DNA of 64,000 nt. It comes from Aestuariibius violaceus (GTDB lineage Bacteria > Pseudomonadota > Alphaproteobacteria > Rhodobacterales > Rhodobacteraceae). Made by a program: the position numbers and the translations under genes. This document shows, piece by piece, positions 1-7,826 of this stretch; the first letter of the stretch is position 1; the number at the start of each line of letters is the position of its first letter. Under the pieces are notes generated by a model. The model did not search any database. It was given only the letters and a program-made list of their open reading frames with translations, and was not told the origin of the DNA. The stretch is from assembly GCF_040779325.2 (NCBI RefSeq), contig NZ_JBFONT020000002.1, positions 868,001 to 932,000 on the forward strand, given 5' to 3'.

Positions 1-1
1 G

Positions 2-82
2 CCTTCCGATGCAGTGATCGACGCCACCCCATCCCCCACCACCGACAAGGAGATTGATAATGTTCAGAACCAAGAAACGTAA
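2..82 (+). CDS. Possible 3' end of trbE (conjugation ATPase)
   Basis: The bases before trbJ can be read without a stop in the second frame, ending in TAA at 80-82 with a Pro/Thr/Ser/Asp-rich tail. The gene order trbE-trbJ-trbL is usual in P-type mating modules, so the VirB4-like ATPase TrbE is expected here, and its tail would overlap trbJ by about 20 bases. No conserved motif lies in this fragment, and the first frame also stays open until a TGA at 55-57. The call rests on position only. Confidence 0.3.
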   Translation, partial: PSDAVIDATPSPTTDKEIDNVQNQET

Positions 83-839
83 ACTCGCGGGCCGCGCGGC
101 AGCCGCCTTGCTGCTGTCGAGCGCGATCGCGTTCTCACCGGGCACCGCGCCGCCTGCCCATGCACTCTTCGGCGGCGGGTTTGGCGGGATCGTCTACGAC
201 CCGACCAATCATGCCGAGAACCTGCTGACCGCCGCCCGGACACTGGAACAGATCAACAACCAGATCGCCCAGCTCCAAAACGAAGCACAGATGCTGATCA
301 ATCAGGCGCGCAATCTCGCCAGCCTCCCTTACTCGTCGCTATCGCGCCTGCAGTCCTCTGTGCAGCAGACGCAGCAGCTCCTCAATCAGGCACAGCGGAT
401 TGCCCACGACGTCGCAACGATCGACGAGGCCTTCACGCAGGATTACGGCGCGGCAGCCGCGCGGGGAGACTTCGACGACATGATTGCCGGCGCGCAGGAC
501 CGTTGGCGGACCTCGGTCGCAGGGTTCGAGGATGCACTGAAGGTCCAGGCCGGTGTCGTTGGCAATATCGAGACCGCTCGCACCGAGATGCAGGCGCTCG
601 TCGGTCGGAGCCAGGCCGCGACGGGTGCATTGCAGGCCACTCAGGCTGGCAACCAGCTCCTCGCACTCCAGAGCCAGCAGATCTCCGACCTGACAGCGGC
701 GATCGCCGCGCAGAACCGGGCGCAGTCGCTCGAAGCTGCGCGCGTGGCTTCTGCCGAGGCGCAGGCGCGCGAGAACTTGAACCGCTTCCTCGATTACGGC
801 TCCGGCTACGAGCCGACCACCGTTCGGATGTTCCGGTAG
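60..839 (+). CDS. trbJ: TrbJ, P-type conjugative transfer protein
   Basis: Periplasmic component of the trb mating-pair formation (type IV secretion) system, in the VirB5-like position that is thought to contribute to the pilus. The 259-residue product has a basic start, a hydrophobic signal segment (about residues 10-28), an Ala-His-Ala cleavage-like site, then the GGGFGGIVYDP region and long Gln/Asn-rich amphipathic helices (residues 60-130 and 190-240) typical of TrbJ. ATG at 60 is preferred over an in-frame TTG at 54 because AAGGAG at 47-52 sits seven bases before it. First complete gene of the trb operon in the window; the next gene follows six bases after its stop. Confidence 0.9.
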   Translation: MFRTKKRKLAGRAAAALLLSSAIAFSPGTAPPAHALFGGGFGGIVYDPTNHAENLLTAARTLEQINNQIAQLQNEAQMLINQARNLASLPYSSLSRLQSSVQQTQQLLNQAQRIAHDVATIDEAFTQDYGAAAARGDFDDMIAGAQDRWRTSVAGFEDALKVQAGVVGNIETARTEMQALVGRSQAATGALQATQAGNQLLALQSQQISDLTAAIAAQNRAQSLEAARVASAEAQARENLNRFLDYGSGYEPTTVRMFR

Positions 840-845
840 GCGGCC

Positions 846-1124
846 ATGAAACTGAGCGCCGAGACCACCCTCAAAGGGATCGCCATCGCCATGGGCGCCA
901 TCGCAGCGCTCATGGTGGCAGTCGAGTTCCAGACTGCCCTTGAGACGGAGCATGCCGAACGCTCCGCTGCCGTGATCTCGGACGATCCGCTGCGGGGGAT
1001 CCTGCAACGCTGCCGGACTCTCACACCGGAAGCTCTCAAGACCGATACGACCTGTCAGGCCGCGTGGGAAGAGAACCGGCGGCGCTTCTTTAGCCTTACG
1101 CCCGACGATCAGGACGCGGAGTAG
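846..1124 (+). CDS. TrbK-like putative entry-exclusion protein
   Basis: A 92-residue protein with one N-terminal membrane helix (about residues 8-26) followed by a short periplasmic part with two cysteines (in LQRCRTL and TTCQAAW). Small proteins of this kind between trbJ and trbL in alphaproteobacterial trb clusters are annotated as alternative TrbK, thought to block redundant conjugation with cells already carrying the element. It lacks the lipobox of RP4 TrbK, so exclusion is inferred from position and family, not from a motif. It sits six bases after trbJ and four bases before trbL, so it is co-translated with both. Confidence 0.7.
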   Translation: MKLSAETTLKGIAIAMGAIAALMVAVEFQTALETEHAERSAAVISDDPLRGILQRCRTLTPEALKTDTTCQAAWEENRRRFFSLTPDDQDAE

Positions 1125-1127
1125 GCC

Positions 1128-2417
1128 ATGGGCGATGTCGGCGTCATCGATCGGTTCCTGGAGGTCTTCACCACCTATATCGACAGCGGCTTCGGTCTGC
1201 TCGGCGGCGACGTCGCTTTCCTCGCCACGACCCTGATCGTCATCGACGTTACGCTGGCCGCACTCTTTTGGGCCTGGGGCGCCGACGACGATATCATCGG
1301 GCGGCTCGTCAAGAAAACGCTCTTTGTTGGCGTCTTCGCCTATATCATCAGCAATTGGAACACGCTCGCGCGGATCATCTTCGAGAGCTTCGCCGGACTG
1401 GGTCTTGTCGCCACCGGCGGCGCTCTTGGTGCGGGCGAACTGTTACAGCCCGGTCGCATCGCGGCGGTCGGGCTTGAAGCAGGACAGCCGATCCTGGAAT
1501 CCGTCGCCGACCTGATGGGCTTCGTCGCCTTCTTCGACAACTTCGTCCAGATCATGATCCTGCTCTTCGCCTGGATCATCGTGCTGCTGTCCTTCTTCAT
1601 CCTCGCGATCCAGCTCTTCGTGACCCTTATCGAGTTCAAGCTGGCAACGCTGGCGGGCTTCATCCTCGTCCCCTTCGGTCTCTTCAACAAGACCGCCTTC
1701 ATGGCCGAGCGCGTCCTCGGCCTCGTCATCTCCTCGGGCGTCAAGGTGCTCGTGCTCGCTGTGATCGTCGGGATCGGCTCGACCATATTCAGTGAGTTCA
1801 CCACCGGCTTTGTTGGCGAACCAACCATCGGTGACGCTATGGCCGTCGTACTGGCAGCCCTCTCCATCCTCGCGCTCGGCATCTTCGGCCCAGGCATCGC
1901 CAATGGCATCGTCTCTGGCGGTCCGCAGCTTGGTGCGGGCGCCGCCGTTGGTGCGGGTTTGGCCGCGGGCGGTGTCGTCGCCGGAGGCCTCGCGGGTGCG
2001 AAGATGGCTGGTGCTGTCGGAGGCGCAGCCTTGCGTGGCGGTTCTGCTGTCGCGGGCGGTGCCTCCACCGCGTTCAAAATCGGCGCTGCATCGGGAACGA
2101 CGACTGCCGGAAAAGCCGCAGGCGGCATGGCGGCCGTCGGACAGGCTGGAGCATCCACCGCCATCAATCCGCTTAAGCGTGCCGTCGGCGACAGCTATCG
2201 CTCCGGCTCGCGCGCCGCATTCGAGGCCACCGGCGGCAAGTTCAGCAATTCCCCGGCCAACCTGCCGACCCCCGCAAACAACGGTCCGCCCGCTTGGGCG
2301 CGCCGCATGAAGCGCCAGCAATCATTGCACCACGGCGCCATGACCACTGCCCACGCGCTGCGCTCAGGCGATGGCGGCGGCGCGGGCACGTCCATCAGCC
2401 TTTCGGAGAGATCATGA
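1128..2417 (+). CDS. trbL: TrbL, polytopic inner-membrane transfer protein
   Basis: VirB6-like channel component of the mating apparatus. The 429-residue protein opens with about six hydrophobic segments (residues ~25-260, including VQIMILLFAWIIVLLSFFI and VLGLVISSGVKVLVLAVIVG) and then a Gly/Ala-rich cytoplasmic tail (residues ~265-360) characteristic of TrbL/VirB6 proteins. The stop overlaps the trbF start in an ATGA (2414-2417), so the two are translationally coupled. Confidence 0.93.
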   Translation: MGDVGVIDRFLEVFTTYIDSGFGLLGGDVAFLATTLIVIDVTLAALFWAWGADDDIIGRLVKKTLFVGVFAYIISNWNTLARIIFESFAGLGLVATGGALGAGELLQPGRIAAVGLEAGQPILESVADLMGFVAFFDNFVQIMILLFAWIIVLLSFFILAIQLFVTLIEFKLATLAGFILVPFGLFNKTAFMAERVLGLVISSGVKVLVLAVIVGIGSTIFSEFTTGFVGEPTIGDAMAVVLAALSILALGIFGPGIANGIVSGGPQLGAGAAVGAGLAAGGVVAGGLAGAKMAGAVGGAALRGGSAVAGGASTAFKIGAASGTTTAGKAAGGMAAVGQAGASTAINPLKRAVGDSYRSGSRAAFEATGGKFSNSPANLPTPANNGPPAWARRMKRQQSLHHGAMTTAHALRSGDGGGAGTSISLSERS

Positions 2418-3100
2418 GATTCAAGCGACCGAGCGTGCGATACGCCAAGACACCGGAACCGACGACACCCTATCAGAAAGCCGCTCAGGCTTGGGATGAG
2501 CGCATGGGGGCCGCCCGCGTTCAGGCACGTAACTGGCGCTTCATGGCGCTCGGCTGCCTCGCGACCACGGCCACCTTCGGCCTCGCGCTGGTCTGGCAAT
2601 CCACCCAGGGCACCATCGTGCCCTACGTGGTCGAGGTCGATCGGCTCGGTGCGGCGCAGGCCGTCGCACCCGCCACGGCAAACTATCGTCCGACCGATCC
2701 GCAGATCGCCTTCCACCTCGCGCGCTTTATCGAGAATGTGCGCCAGGTCCCGGCCGATCCCATCGTCCTGCGTGAGAACTGGCTGCGTGCTTACGACTTC
2801 ACCACCGATCGCGGGGCCGTCGCCCTGAACGACTTCGCCCGCGAGAACGACCCCTTCGCCCAAGTCGGTGAGGTGCAGATCGCGGCCGAAATCTCCAGCG
2901 TCATCCGCGCCTCCGACACCAGCTTCCGTGTCGCTTGGATCGAGCGCCGCTACGTGAACGGCCAACTCGCCGGGACCGAACGTTGGACCGGCATCCTTTC
3001 CGTCGTCGTGCAGCCACCGCGAGATGCGGAGCGACTGCGTAAAAACCCCCTCGGCGTCTTCGTCCACGCCATCAACTGGTCACGGGAGAACGCCCAATGA
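2414..3100 (+). CDS. trbF: TrbF, VirB8-like transfer protein
   Basis: Bitopic inner-membrane assembly factor of the mating apparatus. The 228-residue protein has a short cytoplasmic segment, one membrane helix (about residues 45-65) and a periplasmic VirB8-type domain with the YVVEVDRLGAAQAV stretch and the RVAWIERRYVNGQLAGTERW region. A longer reading from 2294 exists, but the ATG at 2414 is chosen because it overlaps the trbL stop (ATGA), gives the usual TrbF length and follows GGAGAG. Its own stop overlaps the trbG start. Confidence 0.93.
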   Translation: MRFKRPSVRYAKTPEPTTPYQKAAQAWDERMGAARVQARNWRFMALGCLATTATFGLALVWQSTQGTIVPYVVEVDRLGAAQAVAPATANYRPTDPQIAFHLARFIENVRQVPADPIVLRENWLRAYDFTTDRGAVALNDFARENDPFAQVGEVQIAAEISSVIRASDTSFRVAWIERRYVNGQLAGTERWTGILSVVVQPPRDAERLRKNPLGVFVHAINWSRENAQ

Positions 3101-4155
3101 GTGATTGCATCACACGCCAAATCTGCATATCCGCCAAACTGTCCTTCACCGCCTTGCTCGCAACTTCGATGCTTGCCGGATGCGCCACCTTCAAGCCGCC
3201 CGAGATCAGCTATGACGATCCCGTCGCCGCGACACTCGTCGCAGACCCGCCCGGACCCGTTCAGATCGTCGAGCGGCCCGAACCCTTGCCACTTCCCGGC
3301 CAGCTCATGCGGGTCGATGCGGATGATCGGCCTGAAGAAGCAGCAGAACCGACCGACCGCGTCACCAACGCAAACGCCGCTGCGCGGATCGAGCCGGTGC
3401 GCGACGGTTTCATCAACGCAATCCAGCTCTATCCCTACAGCTCCGGCGCGCTCTATCAGGTCTATACCTCGCCGGGACAGGTAACCGACATCGCCTTACA
3501 GGCAGGCGAGAGCCTCGTCGGATCGGGTCCCATCGCAGCAGGCGATACCGCCCGCTGGATCATTGGCGACACCGAGAGCGGGTCCGGAGACAACCGCCGC
3601 ATCCATGTGCTCGTCAAACCGACACGGCCCGATCTGGTGACCAATCTCGTCATCAACACCGATCGGCGCACCTACCACCTCGAACTGCGCGCGACGCCGC
3701 AGGCCTATATGGCCTCCGTCTCCTGGCAGTATCCGGAGGACGAACTGATCGCACTGCGCCGTCAGAACGACCGCGCGGAAGCGAGCCTTCCTATCGGACG
3801 GAACGTCGCGCTCGAAGATCTCAATTTTCGCTACCGCATAACCGGTGACCGCGCGCCCTGGCGGCCGCGCCGCGCCTTCGACGATGGGCGGCAGGTCTTC
3901 ATCGAATTCCCGCGCGGGATCGGCCAGGGCGAGATGCCGCCGCTCTTCGTGATAGGGCCGGAAGGGGATGGCCAGCTCGTCAATTACCGCATCCGACGCA
4001 ATTACATGATCGTCGATAGGCTCTTCGCCGCCGCCGAGCTGCGGCTTGGCGACCGCCAGCGCGTCGTCCGGATCGTCCGGACCGACGGCGTGCGCCGGAG
4101 TGCGAAGCGGGAGGAGCGTGTAGTCTCCGCGTGGCGCCAGGACGATGACCGGTGA
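3097..4155 (+). CDS. trbG: TrbG, VirB9-like outer-membrane core lipoprotein
   Basis: Component of the outer-membrane core complex with TrbI. The 352-residue protein has a signal peptide ending in the lipobox LAGC (cysteine about residue 29), a Pro-rich linker (residues 45-85) and a VirB9/TrbG/CagX domain in the second half, including the YRI(T)GDRAPWRPRRAFDDGRQ stretch and a C-terminal YxxIDR-like NYMIVDRLFAAAELRLG. TrbG is commonly a predicted lipoprotein in this family. Starts and stops overlap trbF and trbI. Confidence 0.92.
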   Translation: MSDCITRQICISAKLSFTALLATSMLAGCATFKPPEISYDDPVAATLVADPPGPVQIVERPEPLPLPGQLMRVDADDRPEEAAEPTDRVTNANAAARIEPVRDGFINAIQLYPYSSGALYQVYTSPGQVTDIALQAGESLVGSGPIAAGDTARWIIGDTESGSGDNRRIHVLVKPTRPDLVTNLVINTDRRTYHLELRATPQAYMASVSWQYPEDELIALRRQNDRAEASLPIGRNVALEDLNFRYRITGDRAPWRPRRAFDDGRQVFIEFPRGIGQGEMPPLFVIGPEGDGQLVNYRIRRNYMIVDRLFAAAELRLGDRQRVVRIVRTDGVRRSAKREERVVSAWRQDDDR

Positions 4156-5384
4156 GCGACATGAGTGATCGTGAAGCAGACCGGAATGGGGCTGGCGGCG
4201 AAACCGAGCCGCGGTCCGAGCAGGAGATCGCCAAGGACCTGCGGCTGCGCCCGGACCCGCCGCGCGTGATGAGACTATCGCGTAGAGCGATCACGGTCAT
4301 TACCGTGGCGGGCGGGCTGGGGATCGGTGCAATCCTAATCGTCGCGTTTCAAGGCCCAGATCGGGGGGACGGGCCGTCGGAGCTTTTCTCCACCGAGCGT
4401 GTTCAGGAGGCGGAGGGCCTATCGCTACTGCCACGAGACTATGGATCGATCCCGCAGCTTGGGCCGCCGCTGCCGGGCGAGTTGGGTCGTCCAGTCTTGT
4501 CCGCCCAGCGGCGCGGTGAGGCGGTGCCGGTCGTGCCCGCCACTGGACCCGCCGTCGATCCGGTCGAACAGCTGCGGCTCCAGGAGGCAGAGGCCGCACG
4601 GCTCGCGACGCTCTTTGCCGATGCGCAGACCAGCAGCACGACTGCCAGCTCTCAACCGGCAAGGCCAGGGTCGCCGCAAGCGTCGGGATTACAGGGGCTC
4701 TTTCCAACCGCAACGGGAGCGACGGATCGGCCCGATGCTGTCGATCGCCGTGAAGCGTTTCTGGACAGAGAGGTCGATCGTCGCACGACGGCGGTAGATC
4801 GCTTGCAGCCGCCAGCAAGCCCCTACATCCTGCAGGCTGGGTCCGTGATCGAGGCCGCACTGCTCACTGGTTTGCGGTCCGATCTGCCGGGCCAAATCAG
4901 CGCCCAGGTTACCGCCAATGTCTATGACAGCCCGACCGGACAGTTCCTCCTTATCCCGCAAGGAGCGCGGCTCCTCGGAGAATATGACAGCCGTGTCGCG
5001 ACAGGCCAGCGGCGCCTGCTGCTCGTTTGGACACGGCTCATCCTGCCCGACGGCCGCTCGATCGTCCTCGAACGCGAACCGGGAACGGACGGGGCTGGCT
5101 ATGCCGGCCTTGAGGACGGTGTCGACAACCACTGGGGATCGTTGTTCCTCGCTGCAGGACTCGCGACGATCCTCAATATCGGCTTGGAAACTGGCGAAGA
5201 TAATGGTGACGAGATCGCCGAGGCCATCCGCGACGGCACTCAGGACACCATCGGACGCGCAGGCGAAGCCATCGTCCAACGCCAACTCGGTATCCCACCG
5301 ACACTCACGATCCGTCCGGGATTTCCGGTGCGCGTGATGGTCACGCGCGATCTGATTCTCGAGCCACGAGGAGCCACCCAATGA
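4152..5384 (+). CDS. trbI: TrbI, VirB10-like transfer protein
   Basis: Inner-to-outer membrane scaffold of the mating channel. The 410-residue protein has a cytoplasmic N-terminus, one membrane helix (about residues 48-66), a Pro-rich periplasmic linker and the C-terminal VirB10 beta-barrel domain with AGSVIEAALLTGLRSDLPGQ, IPQGARLLGEYDSRV and the final FPVRVMVTRDLIL strand. The reading starts with GTG at 4152 overlapping the trbG stop; an ATG at 4161 in the same frame is an equally good start. The stop overlaps the DUF2274 gene. Confidence 0.93.
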   Translation: MSDMSDREADRNGAGGETEPRSEQEIAKDLRLRPDPPRVMRLSRRAITVITVAGGLGIGAILIVAFQGPDRGDGPSELFSTERVQEAEGLSLLPRDYGSIPQLGPPLPGELGRPVLSAQRRGEAVPVVPATGPAVDPVEQLRLQEAEAARLATLFADAQTSSTTASSQPARPGSPQASGLQGLFPTATGATDRPDAVDRREAFLDREVDRRTTAVDRLQPPASPYILQAGSVIEAALLTGLRSDLPGQISAQVTANVYDSPTGQFLLIPQGARLLGEYDSRVATGQRRLLLVWTRLILPDGRSIVLEREPGTDGAGYAGLEDGVDNHWGSLFLAAGLATILNIGLETGEDNGDEIAEAIRDGTQDTIGRAGEAIVQRQLGIPPTLTIRPGFPVRVMVTRDLILEPRGATQ

Positions 5385-5629
5385 CGAAGCTGAAACTTGG
5401 AAACATCCGAGATGATAAGCCGGTGAAGCTAAACGTAGAACTGCCTGCGCACGTGCATCGCGATCTGACGGCCTATGCAGAGATCCTTGGCGCTGAAAAC
5501 GGAGAAACGCTTGAGCCGGCCAAGTTGGTAGCCCCGATGCTGGAACGATTCATGAAAACCGATCGTGGTTTTTCGAAGCTCAGGAAGGATCACCGTTCTT
5601 CTTCGCCTCGATCCGCGCAAGAGAGATGA
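5381..5629 (+). CDS. DUF2274 protein at end of trb operon
   Basis: An 82-residue soluble protein of the DUF2274 family, which is regularly found right after trbI in alphaproteobacterial trb modules. It begins KLKLGNIRDDKPVKLNVELPA and resembles a small ribbon-helix-helix-like fold, but no function is established. It starts in an ATGA overlap with trbI. The last 50 bases run over the 3' end of the converging LysR gene and the last ~15 residues (Ser/Arg-rich) look like read-through into foreign sequence, so the tail has probably been replaced when cargo was joined to the transfer module. Confidence 0.8.
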   Translation: MTKLKLGNIRDDKPVKLNVELPAHVHRDLTAYAEILGAENGETLEPAKLVAPMLERFMKTDRGFSKLRKDHRSSSPRSAQER

Positions 5630-6503
5630 AGCGGCGAAGCGCCGGATTGTCGTTTTCTGGGCGCCAAACCAAGGAAAACGGGATTTGATCGGCCTCATCA
5701 CGAATTGGTACGAAGGTCACATTCGGGTACGATAGGCCTCGCCAGTGATCAGTGACCAAGCTAACTCCAAGACCAAGGCCAACTAGGCTCATGATGCCCT
5801 CGCGTCCTAGCCTATGCCGTCGCACTTTTACCGAGCGCCCGAGATCGCTCAGTTGGCGGATTACGTAGTCATGAATTTCCGGACCGGGCTCGCGGGCGCT
5901 AACGATAAAACGCTGTCCCGATAATGTAGACCAAGCCAATGCAGTCTGAATCGCCAAGGGATGATCACTAGCAACCCCCAGAAACACTTGTTCCTTCGCG
6001 AGGATCAATTTGTCAAAGTCATCATAGTCGGGCTCCCCTGAAACACATACCAGATCAATCCGACGATGACTTAGCATCGTCATCAACTCACTGCGATCGG
6101 TTTCCAGCAGACAAATTTCCACCTGCGGATGCCTCTCGACAAATCTTTGCAGCAACGTTCGAATTGGGCCTGCTGAAAGCGACGCGATAATGCCGATCTG
6201 TAAATGACCGTTCTTGGCGATGCCGGCTGACCTTGCGGCATCGACTGCAAAGTTAACCTCATCCATGATCAGTCTGGCACGAAGCGCAAAACACTCGCCA
6301 GCGACAGTTAGCCTAGCACCAGAAGGACGCCGCTCGAAGAGTGACACGCCCAAAGTGTCCTCAAGCTTTTGAATGCGTCGGCTGATCGCAGATTGTCCAA
6401 TGTCAAGCGCAGCCGCAGCGCGGTGAAAGCTGCCCGCTTCCGCGACAGTGAGAAAGTATGACAACTGTGCTGTTTGAACATCTGGCCACATGCGACATGT
6501 CAT
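5580..6503 (-). CDS. LysR-family transcriptional regulator
   Basis: A 307-residue LysR-type regulator. The N-terminal winged helix-turn-helix is clear (YFLTVAEAGSFHRAAAALDIGQ, then QSAISRRIQKLEDTLGVSLFERR, residues ~14-68), followed by the two-lobed effector-binding domain (residues ~95-300). It converges on the DUF2274 gene with a 50-base overlap and reads away from the metallo-hydrolase cluster upstream. AT content is visibly higher than in the trb genes, consistent with a separate origin. Its target is not known; the neighbouring cargo operon is the natural candidate. Confidence 0.9.
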   Translation of the reverse strand: MTCRMWPDVQTAQLSYFLTVAEAGSFHRAAAALDIGQSAISRRIQKLEDTLGVSLFERRPSGARLTVAGECFALRARLIMDEVNFAVDAARSAGIAKNGHLQIGIIASLSAGPIRTLLQRFVERHPQVEICLLETDRSELMTMLSHRRIDLVCVSGEPDYDDFDKLILAKEQVFLGVASDHPLAIQTALAWSTLSGQRFIVSAREPGPEIHDYVIRQLSDLGRSVKVRRHRLGREGIMSLVGLGLGVSLVTDHWRGLSYPNVTFVPIRDEADQIPFSLVWRPENDNPALRRFISLARIEAKKNGDPS

Positions 6504-6827
6504 ACATTAGGCTCGGAAAAGTCTCCTCCAGATTCCGAACTCAGTTTTATAGAATACGGATATTCCGTTAGATCAACGACTAGTCACTGACATGAGTTTC
6601 CTGCTTTATGCTCCGCGAAGCCATTTCGCGAAATTGATTGTTCAAGGGACCATATCGCTTTCGACAAAGAGCGGTTTTGCGGCTCTCGCGATATCGCGAA
6701 CGCGCGAAACAGACAGAACCAAATACTACGTTTTCGGGGTCCGTATTAGCACAGTCGCAGGCCAGGTTCCTTTAAGACCTTCGCCCCTTGGGTCTAGCTC
6801 CAGTTAGGAGCCAGTTTTAGGTACAAT
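6504..6827. other. Intergenic region, no supported gene
   Basis: The 324 bases between the LysR gene and the metallo-hydrolase gene hold the LysR promoter on one side and the hydrolase 3' end on the other. A 71-codon plus-strand reading at 6592-6807 has no recognisable features. Several TCGCGA-type self-complementary words lie between 6620 and 6705 (TTTCGCGAAA, CTCGCGATATCGCGA) and could be regulator sites, but I cannot assign them. Confidence 0.4.
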
Positions 6828-7739
6828 TCACCTTTCCCTCAGCAATTCTTCAGCGATAGCTTGAGCATTGAGACGCATAAAATCAGGAATCGGCGCAACA
6901 GGCTCTTGACCGGGATGTAGCAGTTCGAATTCCTCGGCGACTTCGGTTGCCTCTTCATCCGTAAATACACCATCTTCGATACGAACGCGAACGAGGCCAT
7001 GCATATCCGTGATCCATACAGCCTGTTCTTCCGCCAGTTTGGAGAGAGGAGCTTGGGCGCCGTGACCCGGGTACGCAATTGTTTGATCGCGCCCATATTT
7101 CTGGGTGACGTAATCCAGTTGCCGGAGCCACTGAGTTGTGCGTTGCTCGAGCAGAAAGCCTTTCTTGTCATTATCCGTTAAGTCACCCACGAAGACTGCG
7201 CCGTTCTGCTGATCGTAGAAGATCGTCATGGCGATGGACTCGCCCGCTCCGATATCGTCAACCGTGAGCGCAATATCTCCAAAGCGTAGAACCTCCCGAT
7301 CGACCACAACCCGAGTGACGGCGGCAAGCTGCGTCGGATAAGCGTCGCCATTCACGCGGCGCGCGAAGGCGAACATCCCCAGGCTATCGCTTTGCATCTC
7401 ATCGGCGGTGGCTTGGAGCGCAACGACTGGGGTGTCGGGAAAGGCTTGCAGTATAGATGGGATCCCTCCGACATGGTCTGGATGCGGATGGGTGATTAGG
7501 ATGGCGAGAAGCGGCTTGCCGGTTGCCTCGATGCGCTCCGCCACGTCCTGGCCGGCTTGAATGGTCCGCTGGCCATCGATCAAAACGACGCCGTCCTCGC
7601 CTTCGAGTATCCATGTATTCACACTGCCGGGTCCCGGCTCGTGGAACCGCTCGATCTCATACGCCCATGCGGGAATGGCCAGCGTCATGATTAATGTGAC
7701 TGCTCCGACGAAGCGGGCTGCGAATGGCGAGGTCTTCAT
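6828..7739 (-). CDS. Secreted metallo-beta-lactamase-fold hydrolase
   Basis: A 303-residue protein with an N-terminal signal peptide (cleavage after about residue 26, Ala-Trp-Ala) and a metallo-beta-lactamase fold: VLIDGQRT strand, the zinc-binding HxHxDH motif in THPHPDHVGG (about residue 86), a later Asp in VFVGDLTDN and a His in YPGHGAQ. The family includes lactonases, thioesterases and glyoxalase II-like enzymes; the substrate cannot be read from the sequence. It lies 87 bases downstream of the MFS gene in the same direction and may be the last gene of the cargo operon. The periplasmic location fits with the two propeller proteins of the cluster. Confidence 0.85.
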   Translation of the reverse strand: MKTSPFAARFVGAVTLIMTLAIPAWAYEIERFHEPGPGSVNTWILEGEDGVVLIDGQRTIQAGQDVAERIEATGKPLLAILITHPHPDHVGGIPSILQAFPDTPVVALQATADEMQSDSLGMFAFARRVNGDAYPTQLAAVTRVVVDREVLRFGDIALTVDDIGAGESIAMTIFYDQQNGAVFVGDLTDNDKKGFLLEQRTTQWLRQLDYVTQKYGRDQTIAYPGHGAQAPLSKLAEEQAVWITDMHGLVRVRIEDGVFTDEEATEVAEEFELLHPGQEPVAPIPDFMRLNAQAIAEELLRER

Positions 7740-7826
7740 GGTCTATTTCCTTTCGAAAAAGTTTCGGCCAGTTGTTCTTTCATTTAGATCGCTTCCGACG
7801 GTGATTTGGCGGCCGCGCGCGATGCA

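Noticed and set aside
339..1007. Long minus-strand reading over trbJ
   Set aside because: Arg/Gly/His-rich shadow of a clear TrbJ gene; no family features.
1340..2321. Minus-strand readings of 275 and 292 codons inside trbL
   Set aside because: Composition (Pro/Ala or Asp/Glu/Arg runs) is the mirror of the Gly/Ala-rich trbL tail.
6592..6807. 71-codon plus-strand reading
   Set aside because: No motif, no ribosome site, Ser/Arg-rich end; treated as chance.
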